This document shows positions 23,378 to 35,519 of a stretch of DNA of 64,000 bases, piece after piece. Position numbers and translations under genes: made by a program. Under the pieces are notes generated by a model. It was not told the DNA's origin. It did not search any database and saw nothing but the letters and a program-made list of their open reading frames with translations. Location of the stretch: contig CM055817.1 in assembly GCA_029582265.1 (NCBI GenBank), positions 56,803,750 through 56,867,749 on the forward strand, written 5' to 3'. Position 1 is the stretch's first letter; every line of letters starts with the position of its first letter. The stretch comes from Zoroaster sp. YZ-2022 (taxonomy: Eukaryota; Echinodermata; Asteroidea; Forcipulatida; Zoroasteridae).

Positions 23378-24280
23378 ATGCCTTCAGTGCAAGACGTGCT
23401 AGCCCAGCAAACCCGTGACGAGAGACTCAGCGTATATAGCTCCCCAAGATTCTGTCGGCGAAGTCGACTAGACAACGAACTAGTCCGAGAGAAACCAGAC
23501 GAATTTGGCTGGTTAAGGGCCTTTGATCCAAAGAGGTGCACCACCACCAAATTCCCATCTGTCATGGCAACAACAGACACACCTCGACCGGCGTCTGCTT
23601 GTATCATTGGCCACACACGGACGCAGTTAGATGCAGACGCGATATCTCTAAGCGACAAAGACTGTTCAAATTCCATTCCATCTACTGCAGCGACTGATGC
23701 AAACTCTACGGGCCTCACATTTCTATCCCACCGAAGACATCAGCGACCGATATCCCTTGTCATGGATAACCACAAATCCCTCAGCAGTTTAGACGTTAAT
23801 TCTAATGATAACTATTCACACCATAAATCAGAACGCGAAGTATCAACTGGTTCTCCTCGGTCCAAAAAGTTTCTGTCAGTGGACCGCAGCGCAGTGGAAA
23901 GCCTAAGCAAAAGTTGCGGTGACTTGCGACATGGAGCCACGGATTCTCCTGCTTTTATCAGACAAACGCATCAACCAGGGATACCAGATCCACTTCGATG
24001 CCCAAGTCATCTATCTCTTTGTTCCGTTCAAGTTTCTTCTCCAACTCAAACAGACTCTCATGCAGGTAGTAGGGTGAGTCTCCTATCTGAGGGAGTAGAC
24101 TCGTATGAAGGACTTTATGCAAAAGCCTACAGAGCAACATTCGTCATAGGATCAGGAGATCTGCCAAATGTTGTCGAGGGTAAAAAGGAACGGCAGAGAA
24201 TGGTACGTGAATGGTTGGCAAAACAACAAGAGTCTGAAGATTTAAGCATGAATGCTAACAGCACATCGTCAACAACTTAA
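23378..24280 (+). CDS. Intronless gene, 300-residue serine-rich protein of unknown function
   Basis: An uninterrupted frame from ATG to TAA, 300 codons, the longest host-like open frame here and richer in GC than its surroundings. The N-terminal 55 residues (MPSVQDVLAQQTRDERLSVY onward) are the least repetitive. The middle is Ser/Thr/Asp-rich and probably disordered. The C-terminus is charged, around YEGLYAKAYRATFVIGSGD (residues about 248-266) and then a basic KKERQRMVREWLAKQ segment that may be helical. There is no signal peptide, membrane segment or domain I recognise. A TATA box stands upstream and AATAAA begins two bases after the stop. The 5' end is duplicated at positions 4-245. It could be a taxon-restricted gene or an old retrocopy. 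Confidence 0.75.
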   Translation: MPSVQDVLAQQTRDERLSVYSSPRFCRRSRLDNELVREKPDEFGWLRAFDPKRCTTTKFPSVMATTDTPRPASACIIGHTRTQLDADAISLSDKDCSNSIPSTAATDANSTGLTFLSHRRHQRPISLVMDNHKSLSSLDVNSNDNYSHHKSEREVSTGSPRSKKFLSVDRSAVESLSKSCGDLRHGATDSPAFIRQTHQPGIPDPLRCPSHLSLCSVQVSSPTQTDSHAGSRVSLLSEGVDSYEGLYAKAYRATFVIGSGDLPNVVEGKKERQRMVREWLAKQQESEDLSMNANSTSSTT

Positions 24281-26935
24281 TAATAAACTCTGAACTTGAT
24301 CAGAAAATAATCATTCAGGTTATGTCTGATTTACTGAGCTTCAAATAGTTTTTGTAAAAGTACGGATCCAGTGAAAGAATAGTCCGTGTAATCTCTTTTA
24401 TGATTACAACAATTCAGTTGTAACTTAAGGGGTAAGAGTGCCTACAATTGTGCTTAATTACCTATATTTCAAGCATGGATCCCAGTCCCACACTGTATGT
24501 TACTTCCATCCTCTAAGAATACTATAACGTTTTTCATTAAAACAATTAAACGTGCATATTGTGTTTTTGTAACATTGGCCAATCAGCAATGTTTCATGAT
24601 AGTTGAAATTCAAAATGTACACACGCTTTAGGTGCAAAAGGTTCGCTTTAATTAACCCGTCTCTACCAAGCACAGCACACGGGATTCCTTTTGCCTAATT
24701 ATATTACACAATTTAAAAACAAATGCCATGATGGCATGCGATAGGCGAAAATGGTAATTCTTCAAAGTTCGTATGCGGATGAATAACAAATGTGATTGGT
24801 CAATAAACTATTAGTCAAACATCTCAATATATATTGTACATATTAATAATTATTTTTTTATAAAATCCTGTCTTGTAATTATTTTATATATTACTAGGCC
24901 TATAAAATGTATTATTTATTGATGTTTGCTATTTCCTGATTATTATAGATAGAAAAAGAAGGAATTATATCAGTGATATTAATCTCTGCACAGTAAATTT
25001 GAGCATTATCCTTAGAATGAATTATGTCAGTATTATACACTGGCGTTTTAACCAATCTATAAATATTATATTAATTCTTCAGAAATTATCCAACCACCTC
25101 TTTTCCCATTTGCATATTTTAACATTTTAAATATTCATATTTTGTATTAAGACAATTTACTCATATAAACAAACAGACATAAAGCAACATTAAAAACTGT
25201 TCAAATGTTGATGTTGGTTACATTTAAATATAATAATGGAATTTTGTGTAGAAAACATGCTGAAAAGATTCGGATTGTACAATGTATTCCTCGGAATGAT
25301 TTCATTATGAAAGAAACATGGTCAAACACAAAGGTGTCATGATATATTTTGCTCTCTTTCGTCTTTGGTGTAGCCGATTTTGTAATAATTATTTAATTTT
25401 AAATGTTCACACAATAACTGTGAACACGCATTGAAAAGAAGCATTCGTATGTCATTTGCTGTCATGAAATATATACATATAATTGCCATGACAACAAAGT
25501 AGCCCAAATGATACGCCCATGGTTCATACAGCATTGAATGGGAATGTTGCAGTAATATCCAATGTGGTGATTTCATAGAGTTAATCACCGCATAGTTATG
25601 TTGTGTTAGCTATCTGCGATTATTGTACAGACGTCTGTTCTACATTTGGCTTGACTAACTTGTTTCCACTTAGCTCATGGTCACAGCGTGTGTTCTGCAT
25701 CATTAAGAATATGTTATTGCTATCTAACCGGGAAATACATGTTAATGTACAATGGCGGTCTTGCGATGACACTGTATTTTCTACTTGATAGAGGCTGATT
25801 TTTTACATTATTTTTAAATTATCTGTTACGCCATCCATTTTATTTTGTTTATAGAATTAAAATACAATTTATTTTCAAATACCATTATTAAACGCACTGC
25901 CCATATGGAAGGATTGTGTTGCTTCTATCGAATGATAATATGTCGGCAGTGGATCGGTATTTTATCATATAATGTCATTATTGATGTTTTTCTAGAATAA
26001 CAGCATTAAATAATCGATGTGTATTTTTATGTAAAAGTATTGAATTTATTATTTACAGCGAATTTATTATTTACAGCTACAAGATGTAGCTGGTCTACTG
26101 AATAATGGCTTACTGAGGATCAAATAATAAACAATTTAATCAAATAATGAAATTACAATTAATGTTTATTTTCTTCTTCTTTGCCAGTTTGAAGTAATTA
26201 TTTTACTGGTTTGTGTGTCTGTTGAATATCACTAGGGCAGATTGGCGTAGTTGATGAGATGGTACTCTCTGAATAATTTTTATTCCCTACTCTATCGAGT
26301 GGGATTGCGCCAAATAAAACCCTGCACCCCCACTGCTATGTTTTAAGCCTAAAGGTTTTGGTCATATTGTCATATAGATATTATCACTTGTTGTGTGCTT
26401 AGGGGCGTAAATAGTTCATATAATTATGATAATTCGGCGTCAAAGGGTGGAATCCAAATTGAGCATGTCAGACATTATTTGTCTACGTGCACAAGAAAAC
26501 GTAAGCACATCGTTGGCCGGTCCCTACGGTAAAGTATTAACACCGTTACAGTCCCACATGCATAAGCTGGGTTATCTGTCGACCGAAGCAATAAATATTC
26601 CCTCATTCTAATAAGTAGTACTTTGGCAATCATGTAGGTTCTGACGTATGCTGTTGTACGGTCAGAATAATGTATGTAGGTCGGGTTAGTCTTTCCTATT
26701 CAGTTTTATACATGTTATATCGATCCAAAAACTGTACATAATATCAATAACCTTTTTTTGCTTCAAGACTGGTTGAATTTCTGGGGGGTTTTTGTATGAA
26801 AAGTAGAATTTTTCACGCGTTTTGCACAAATGGTTGCTTAATTATATTTTACAATTTGGGTGGTTTATTTATTTATTTACCTCTAAATAAATTACCCGGG
26901 GTAGATCCAAACAGTAAAATTGTTCCATGCCATGA

Positions 26936-26992
26936 CACAACATAAATTATACATAAATTATACATAAATTATACATAAATTATACAAAAAAC
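26936..26992 (+). repeat. 12-bp tandem repeat, about four copies
   Basis: The unit AAATTATACATA is repeated in an AT-rich stretch. Confidence 0.7.
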
Positions 26993-28049
26993 ATTTATAT
27001 TGTAGCATAAACTGAGGTAATACATCAGACACTTCGTGGAAGATTGATCACCAGGTATGTTTTGCCGTTTATTGCGTAATTCTTCTCTGTTGTTTGAAAG
27101 TATTCACAAGAGTACAAAGGTCATCCTAAGGTCATTCAAAAAACAGAGGGTGTATACATAATAAAGAGATACCGACAAAACGTTCCAAAGGGGTCCATAT
27201 ATCCATATTGTTTGGTTGGTTGGTTGTTTGTTAGGTATTAGTCGGAAAATCGATTTTCTTAATTATTTTTTTTAACAATTTAAGGCAACTAATCACAATT
27301 AACATTAACAACGTCGTATCTTCTTCCATACGTTGTTAATCAAGGAACTCTGGAGCAGGAATATACGACGTTGTTTCTCAGACCAACCGGTGTATGAAAC
27401 AAGGTCATATTTAAGATGCAACAATGTTGCACTGATGCGAGAATTTGTTTCAACAGTAATGGCGTGCCGAATCATTTATGACGGTATACTCACCATAACT
27501 TATTTGTCTTATTATTTGCTATCAAACCATAGTTCTCACAATTTATTTTCGTAAAATCTGGAATTTTAAAGTAGTTGTTTTCCTTTCCTAAAATATTAAT
27601 GTCCCAATTAAAAGAAAAATGTCGGTTAAATAACAAGACAAATGAGCAGTAGATCTTTAAGATGAGTTTATCAGTAATTATTTGGTCACCTTGTTTTAGG
27701 TTCGTATTAAGGTTAGACTTTTTCATCATTTTTCGTTGGATACTGGTACTCTTTTACTCAGAAAGATATTCTGTAGAAAGTGTCATGCATTCAGTCACGT
27801 GTATTGCAAGATATATAAATAACATGCTCGTCTCTTGGGACTGTAATCCAGAATCGCTCCTGCCAGGAAATAGGGCATGTGGAATTACCAGAATACATTA
27901 ATATTTGGTATCGATACATCTAACGTTGATGTATGTTGTTCGAATACCAATTAATGGTGTATACATTTGCGTCTATATATATCTTAATGATGTCACTCAC
28001 ATTATGAATGTATGAGTTGCTGGAAAGAAAAGGTGGGTTTTTTTTCCAA

Positions 28050-28376
28050 GAATGCTTTGGAAAACAAATATTTCAAACGATGTGTTCGTATTTATTTTAA
28101 TGTATAGTCTAATTTTTTGTTTCGAATACTTCATAAATAATTATGACTTTTACATCTTTCGATTAGTACAAGTTCCTTGTATTTTCATGATTTGTATCAC
28201 TGTATATTTTTCTTGTGTCCTGAAGAATACTATGGAAAACAAATATTTCACACAATGCGTTCATATTTATATTAATATATAGTCGTGTAAATTTTTGTTC
28301 AGACTAACTTCATAAATAACCTTCTAATTAGTACAAGTTCATTGTATTTTCATGATTTGTAGCACTATATATTTCT
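28050..28376 (+). repeat. Degenerate tandem duplication, unit about 170 bp
   Basis: GGAAAACAAATATTTCA, then ATAGTC, CTTCATAAATAA, AGTACAAGTTC and GTATTTTCATGATTTGTA appear in the same order twice (first from about 28060, second from about 28230). Copies have diverged by substitutions and small deletions. Confidence 0.7.
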
Positions 28377-29907
28377 TAAACGTAAATCACCAGAGTCTGG
28401 ATAGGTCCTCTATGAAAGTTTCTGTAAATTTGTTTGTCAAATTTTAACGAGAGCATCTTAGTTTAAGGCCTTTTATTTGTGGAAATGTGTCTATTATTAA
28501 GATATTTCCTGTATCATCAACGATGTTGTCTCCTCTGTTCAATAATAGGACGCAAAATCTGAACATATCAGGATACATCTCATGTCCTATTATAGTACAG
28601 ACTTACCGGTACATCATTGAGAAAGAAACAAGCAAAAGGCAAATAGATTAGTAAAAACTGAATGTCATATAAATGTCAAGAAAAGAGACGAAGGATACGT
28701 ACCATGTCGGTTTATTGTTTGTTTATTTTCTTTATACAATAATTATATAGATGCCAATGATTCTATGTATTCTTCATCCAATCAAATTTGTCATGTTACT
28801 TAGGCATTAATCTCTATAGGCATGTGGCGGTAGTGACTTATATTTTGTCAAGCAAAGATTTTCAAAATATTATACTAGATATACCAAACTCAAAATTGTA
28901 TTGGTAATTGTTAGATTATTGGTTTTCCCACCGAATAATGTTTTCACTATATATGTTACCATGGTACAACTATTGTCTTCGCATTTACTGCAGTGCATTT
29001 GTAAGAGTCTGCAGGTTGAAGATCAATGTGCCAATTTGATACAACTCATCATCGATCAGTTGTCGCATTAGGTGCGGCCGTCTTAGGTCATTTCTAGGAA
29101 CTGCGTCCGTCTTCTTCTAAAGTCTTGATGAAATCTTAAATTATGAATCGTAGTTCTTCATGCAGCTGATCTTTTATGTGCTGTTTTTGGATTTCAAAAC
29201 CTATTTGTTTGGGTTTTTTTCCTTTGCACTCCATCAAATTGTAAGACAGCCAAATAAAATCGTTTAGTAATTTGTTGTCTTATTTTCACCATGTTCTTAA
29301 TCTGTACCATTTTGTGCAACTTCAAAATGAGTGGTTCAAATTGTCAGCCGTTTGGGAGTTTTTAGATAATAATATTTTGTAATGATTCAACAACACAATT
29401 ATTTCTACTGTTGAATCGATTTGTTTCTATCATTTGTGTCCGTTTTAATTATTTAGTTTTAAAAAAAAATGGTATACAGCTCTTGCCAGCTTTCGAGACG
29501 CGATTAAATCGATATTTTGTAGTTGGGGGAAGTAATTCCATTGTAAATAAGACTTAGAATCATCAGCTTCTTATGACATTTAGGCCTAGTTTGTTTTGTA
29601 AAATTTACTTTCCATAAAATGTCAACCCTACACTGTGTTATGAACGATTGTTAACTCCTAAATGTTGTAAAATTCAACGTTAAATCATTATTTTGAATGG
29701 CATCACAATATACTCTTTTTTCATGCCTCTCTCCGTAAGTCAATAAAAAAACGGCCTTGGGCAAGAGAAGACACTAGCGATAGAAAACTGGCATAGGGTT
29801 TGCCAAATAAATCAAAAACTAATGAGGCACCTAATTAAGCCAACAGTAAACGTAGAATAGAATTATTGGTTATTGATCGTATAGCAATCCATCACTGCTT
29901 CGATAAA

Positions 29908-30042
29908 ATGTTCGTAAAAGTTATCGGCGATGACGGAGTTTATCAAAACTTCGAGGTGACGGAAGCTACATCCGTGATTGAGTCTCATCAGAGGAAGCAA
30001 CGGGGCAAATCTCCGGACATCCGGTCAGATGGAGTAAAATAA
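29908..30042 (+). other. Small open frame of 44 residues, uncertain
   Basis: ATG to TAA, starting MFVKVIGDDGVYQNF, locally less AT-rich than the surroundings. A GTAAAA that could act as a weak splice donor overlaps its end. There is no recognised homology. Recorded only because its composition stands out. Confidence 0.15.
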
Positions 30043-31137
30043 TCACTACATAATCACAATTCAAACAAAATGCTTATAGTTTAAATAATAGTCATAACAT
30101 AATGCAATCATAATAAACTACATCTAAAAAGGAAATGAAAAAGACGATTAGGTCTTTACGAGTTATGTCAAAAGCTATGGGGAAAATATTTAAGATGCCT
30201 CAAGCCCTTGCAACCCGAGTGTACAGGTAATCATCATAGCCAAATTTACATCCTACATAAAGTCTACAGACCGCCGTGGAGATTTAATAAAAACAGAAAC
30301 CTGAACCCATTTGAAGCAGCATTTTAATATAGCGCAAAGTACGGAACGCTATACTGCTATGTAGGAATTGACCTGACTCGCTGACGACCATCTTGCTTCG
30401 TCAATGCACAATAAAAACTTCGTCAATGCACAATAAAACAGAGGCTATGTACAAGTAAGTTTGTAGCTTAAAAACTTTCAGACACTCGAAGGTTAAATAT
30501 TGTAAAGTGAACTTTACTCGTTGTAAAGCTGATGATTGTTTCAATCTTTTGAAATCCATAGAAATAGGTTTTTCGAGTACAGCTGTCACTTTTAAGAAAA
30601 GTGAAACAATCTTCGATTTGAATTTAGGAAATATTAATCTGTCCTCAATCTTAATATTTTATTGGAAATATTTTTTGAATGCTTGTACAGACTATAGTGT
30701 GTAAATATTCAAGCCGAATTTAATTTATTTAAATTTAATTGTAAAAATTTCTTTTGCAAAATTTGTTTTCATATATTAATTATCTAAAAGCTTCGTGTGA
30801 AGTTCGGTTCTCCTATATTGGTTTTCCAATATTAAAGGAAAACATCCTAAGGAAAAGCATATGCTTGTTGTTTATGCAACATGTGCATCTATAACTGACG
30901 TGTGGGGGAATTGTTATTCGATCGTATCACAACTGAGTTGAAACTTTTAGAGATGGTTTATTATTAACATTCTTTAATATAACTATTAAATTTGTCCTCT
31001 GATTCGACATATTATGGATCCCTAAAATCGCTAAGACAGCAAAGTTTCAGAGGGTTCCGTCCCGTAGAACCAAAATAAATACGTGCTCACTTAACTACAT
31101 TGATAAAAACAAACTCTTTGAAAGAATAGGTAGAACT

Positions 31138-31262
31138 TGTAGCTTCGCATGGTGAGGAGGATAAGTAAGAGTAATTGCGGTGACACCATGTGAAATGCTT
31201 AATTGAGTAGTAATTAGTTCTGAAAAGAACTGGAGGTACAACTCAACGTTTCGATCAGTATG
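31138..31262 (+). repeat. SINE-like module with GTTCTGAAAAGAAC hairpin
   Basis: It contains GCATGGTGAGGA, TTGCGGTGACACCATGTG and TTAGTTCTGAAAAGAACTGG. The same blocks in the same order occur at 62010-62115 and, more diverged, at 57170-57245. It looks like a dispersed non-coding element; I cannot name the family. Confidence 0.65.
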
Positions 31263-33655
31263 CTCTGAAAGAAATCATCCCTTTGATGCTTATGTTATTG
31301 ATGCATACAAAGAGATTTTCCCCAAAGGTGTAATAGGGTTTGAAATAATTTCGCAGAATATTACCATAGTGTTGGAACAACAGCAAAAAGGCACTTACTC
31401 TGTATGAAGAAAACACTAATGAATTATTTATGAAAGCCAATTTCCGTTGCCTGAAGACTTCTCGGACTTGTGAGATGTGATGTAAAATTATTCCAATTAA
31501 ATACATTTCAATACTTGCAATGATGTGATACGTGTAAGAAAATGCCTGATTAGTTTAACATAAATTTGTTATATCAACATTTTTACAAGTTTATATGTTT
31601 GCATTGAAGTTAGAAAATGCAGTTTTTTAATATGTTCATACAACCGTAGGTTATCGTTAAATTACCCTCCGTTGTCGTGTGAACGGCTCATTCATAAGTG
31701 ACAATATATAATTATAATCATTTGAAATCAACAGCCAAAGGTCAGTGTTTGACGGTTCACACCGCTAAGCCGGGGTGCCTTGCGATGTCCACATGATAAA
31801 TAATGAGTTTTCCATATAACTGCTTCATTATTCACGAAATGTGAGATGCCATTATCATAATCAAGGGGTTCCAAACGGGAAGTAATGTTACATCGAGATG
31901 AACAGTCAATTACCCATCACACTATAACTAATGATGGTTACACTTTTGACAATGTGTAGGCCTCTGTAATTTCGTAGCTTTGATAATATCAAACACCCTG
32001 ATATAATAGTTATATTGTAAACGCGTTCTTTTAAGGGAAATCATGAAAACAAAGTATGTATTTTCATAAGAGTAATTTCCTATTTTATACTGAAACAAAA
32101 ATCTATTTCCGGTGGCGCAGGCCCTCTTCACAGTCATGACAGGATACATGTTTCGTCGTACAGGTGACTACAGCTTTTGTGAGCAGTAAAAGAGAAAAAC
32201 ATTTTGCGAAATTAATAAGACTGTAAAATACATAGTATAATGTTATCATAATGTTATCAGAAAATAAAATTTATTTCAAAGATATTATGTAAAACTTCAA
32301 AACATCAGAAGACTGATATACTGCTCAAAGCCGGTAATTCGTCAGTTTCCTGCTAAGCTAATGAGACGAAAAGCAACTCCGCCACGGAACTAATATAAAT
32401 TGTTTCCACTACAACGGACATCAGACTAATTAGCTAAAATACCAATCAATAACAAAGATACGGAGCCTGTCGCAGCTACCTGATAAATTAATTAATTATT
32501 ACTGATGGGTTCTAAGCAATGAGTCTCATGCACACTTATCATTCGCAATCCACAAACATTTCCAAAATGTATGCAGATCAATGGCACAACAGAGAAGTCA
32601 GACGTGTATGTCACCAGACTGAGATCCAAATGATGATGGCAAAGCATAAACGTTGTTGTTATCAAGTTATTGGCGAACATAATACAGATGAGGTCCGCAG
32701 GGTCCTTAACTTAGACTAGAGTCTGTTTTGTAAGCTCTCAAAAATTATGATAAAATATACGTTAGATGATATCTTTATGGCATGCGTGCAGGCTGTGACA
32801 AAGCAATAATTTGAATGTAATCTCACAGACTAATTCATACTCGCAATTTAACAGTTAATCCTTCCCTAACCTCTGCATACAACACATATTAAATATCCCG
32901 CTGAAAATGTACGAAAAAACAGATATGTTTTCTGTTTTAAGAGAACACTCTGACATGATTTGTTCAACATTTAGACGGAAATTGAAAAATTATGCATTCA
33001 TACCGCGTGCCATGTTTCACATGAATACAGTACATATAATCGCATAATATTAACTCTCCTTGTGTTGAAATGGGACAGTGTAATGCATAAATCTCACATT
33101 GTATGGAGCCAGGTCAGACTCTGTACAAATCATATAGGACACGGATAATACGTGCAGCTTATTAACGAATGATAACAGGTAGAGCTTTCTTATGGGGGCT
33201 TGTGTCAGCTTATGTGCGGACGGAACCTCAAAATTGGCTGTGTTCATATTTCCTTGAAAATAAAGAAAATGTGTACAGGAAAGTATTGTAATGGAGATAT
33301 CAGGCGCCATGATTGTATCAACACACTCACGTTCCCCGTACTGTCATATTACAAACACATGAACTTGTTAGGACTGATAATTTATTGACGTTATCGAGAA
33401 CTGAATCCGTTTTGCTATCTGATTTATAAAGTAATCAAAGAAACGGCCAATAAACGATGGTTCATAATCATAACCCGGCCAGCCATGATGTATTTCCTTC
33501 CGGTTTATAAGGGCATATTATCTGGGATAACTTTATGAGCTGGATTATATTATGAACCCCTTTAGGGATTATAGGCGCCTATGAGCTGGATTACATTATG
33601 GCCTCGCGCATGCGTTGGAGAACGCTTTTGTCATTGAGCAAACAACGGTCACGTC

Positions 33656-34410
33656 GTTCGAGTAGCTTCCCTGGGTCGACCTGGGTCTGACTCCGGAGCG
33701 TTCGAGTAGGTCTGACGTCATTACCGGGGCTTACCTGGGTCAGCCTCCAGTAACCTGCTCGCAAAAGCAGGTCACTTGCTCTCTTAATGTAAAAGAGTGA
33801 AAACCACTCTTTCAAAGAGCTATATGGCGGACAAGTCTTTTTGGAGTGGATAAAGAATAAAATTGGTAGTGTATAAAGAGTGAATTGGTAGCCTTTTACT
33901 GTATTTTTCACTCGAATCAGAGTGGGTTTCACTCCAAAAAGACTTGTCCGCCATATACCTCTTTAAAAGGGTGGTTTTTCACTCTTTTACATTAAGAGAG
34001 TGAGGCAGACCCGGGTAAGTGACGTCAGTTTGAGAATATTTTGAATGGCCGCCATCTTTGTTTTCAGTGCGGCAATTGCGTGAAGTTTTTGGCATACATT
34101 TTAAACCCTTGAACAATGAATCTGTGAGTAGAGACTGTTCTTGTACTAGAAGATGACTGTGTGTTGTTTTTGTATGAACCTGAGAAGTAATACGATCTTT
34201 GGTTCTTTTTTTTACCAGGGAAATAATTATTTTGCGATCGTTTCATTGTACATATTTTGCTTACAAAGTCTGTATCACCTTTGACATTCTTCAGATCGCT
34301 TCAACGACCACAAGAGGGCGAATGTTCAAACGGGATGCTCGTTCAATTAGGTTGTACTCGGGGCTCACCCGTGTGACGTACTCGGGTTACCTCGGGGAAG
34401 CAACTCGAAC
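33656..34410. mobile_element. Foldback/MITE-like element with inner perfect-like stem
   Basis: Ends GTTCGAGTAGCTTCCC (33656) and GGGGAAGCAACTCGAAC (to 34410) are inverted. An inner pair, 33779-33848 and 33930-33999, about 70 bases each, is also inverted with only a few mismatches and an 81-base loop. Two CRE-type palindromes TGACGTCA (33713-33720, 34020-34027) and a GCCGCCATCTTT YY1-like site (34048-34059) lie within it. The 113-codon minus frame at 33591-33932 is a by-product of the stem. Confidence 0.7.
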
Positions 34411-35519
34411 GCACCCATTATAATCTATCCATTGTGTGCACATTGTATCCCTCTATCGGTGAAAATGCACCCATGGCGTACACTTTGTGTGCGTATAAAA
34501 CTGGTAGTACGCGCGCGTGTACTTCTACCAGCCAGCTTACAAATACACCTCTTCTGTCGGCAATAACTCAGGTATTGACAAAACATTGTGTAAATAACAC
34601 AAAAATAGGTACGTGATAACATACGTGGGCCATTTATTTTCCCCCAGTGGAACATAGGCTTTTCTAAATTCGAGGTAAAAGGGATTAAGACAAAATGACT
34701 TTTTACAATATTTTACTTTGGGCTGAGCATAGGCTAAGATAATAAAACTTATGCTTTTTATTTTACTTATGTCACAACCTCTCTAAAATTGGAGACAAGT
34801 TCCATTATTGACATGGTTCTTAGAGCCCCTTCTTTAAAAACCATCGTTATTTCTTGTACTACTCCGTTTAGTCATTTGCATTCGTTCAACCTCTCATGGT
34901 GTCCGCTAATTACCAGGTCAATTAAGTGATTGAATCGTGGTTCAACATCACATGGTGTCCACTTCCTAGGTCAAGTGATTGAATCGTGGTTCAACATCAC
35001 ATGGTGTCCACTTCCTAGGTCAAGTGATTGAATCGTGTCAAAACACGTGTGTTTACTCCAGTTAAAGATAGCCAGAATGACGTAAGAGAATTCCAGGTAT
35101 GCTTGATTACTGAGACCGTGAAGAATCACGCACGTGTCTGCAAGTGTATGTTACTCTAGACAGAAATTTGTGCAAGTTTTGATTTGGTTCTGGATCTGTC
35201 CTGCCTCGTAACCAAGGTGATTCGATCCCTAAGGCAGTCTTACCCTGGTACTAACGCATCCAGTAATATTGGATGATACATTACATTGACTGTAGGCGAA
35301 GTGATTCCAGGCGAGGTACTCTGTGTAATCATAGAGGTTTGATCAAGCACCATATAGGCCTACTATATAAGTGCCGAGAAGGGCGATGGAGTGCCGACTT
35401 TGGCGGAAGTGTATGATCAATAGTCACAATGTTGCGTTGTTGGTTTAACCTCAGATGAAGACTTACGTTCACTTCTGGGGCGCTGCTCATGTGGCGACAC
35501 GGTTCGTCGTCTCTCTCTC
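34411..35519. other. Non-genic stretch before the LINE
   Basis: It contains a TATAAAA at about 34494 near a CTGGTAGTAC...CTACCAG inverted motif, the 49-bp repeat listed separately, and nothing else that supports a gene. Confidence 0.4.
34885..35038 (+). repeat. 49-bp tandem repeat, about three copies
   Basis: Units start TTCAACATCACATGGTGTCC; the first is a 56-base variant. Each ends GTGATTGAATCGTG. Confidence 0.8.

Larger units (their letters stand above)
24289..33655. other. Long non-coding interval
   Basis: AT-rich, with many short chance frames and no supported gene. Small repeats inside it are listed separately. At 33540-33600 an ATGAGCTGGATTAYATTATG motif occurs twice about 50 bases apart. 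Confidence 0.45.

Noticed and set aside
33591..33932. 113-codon minus-strand gene
   Set aside because: Half of it is the stem and loop of the foldback element, with no recognisable domain.
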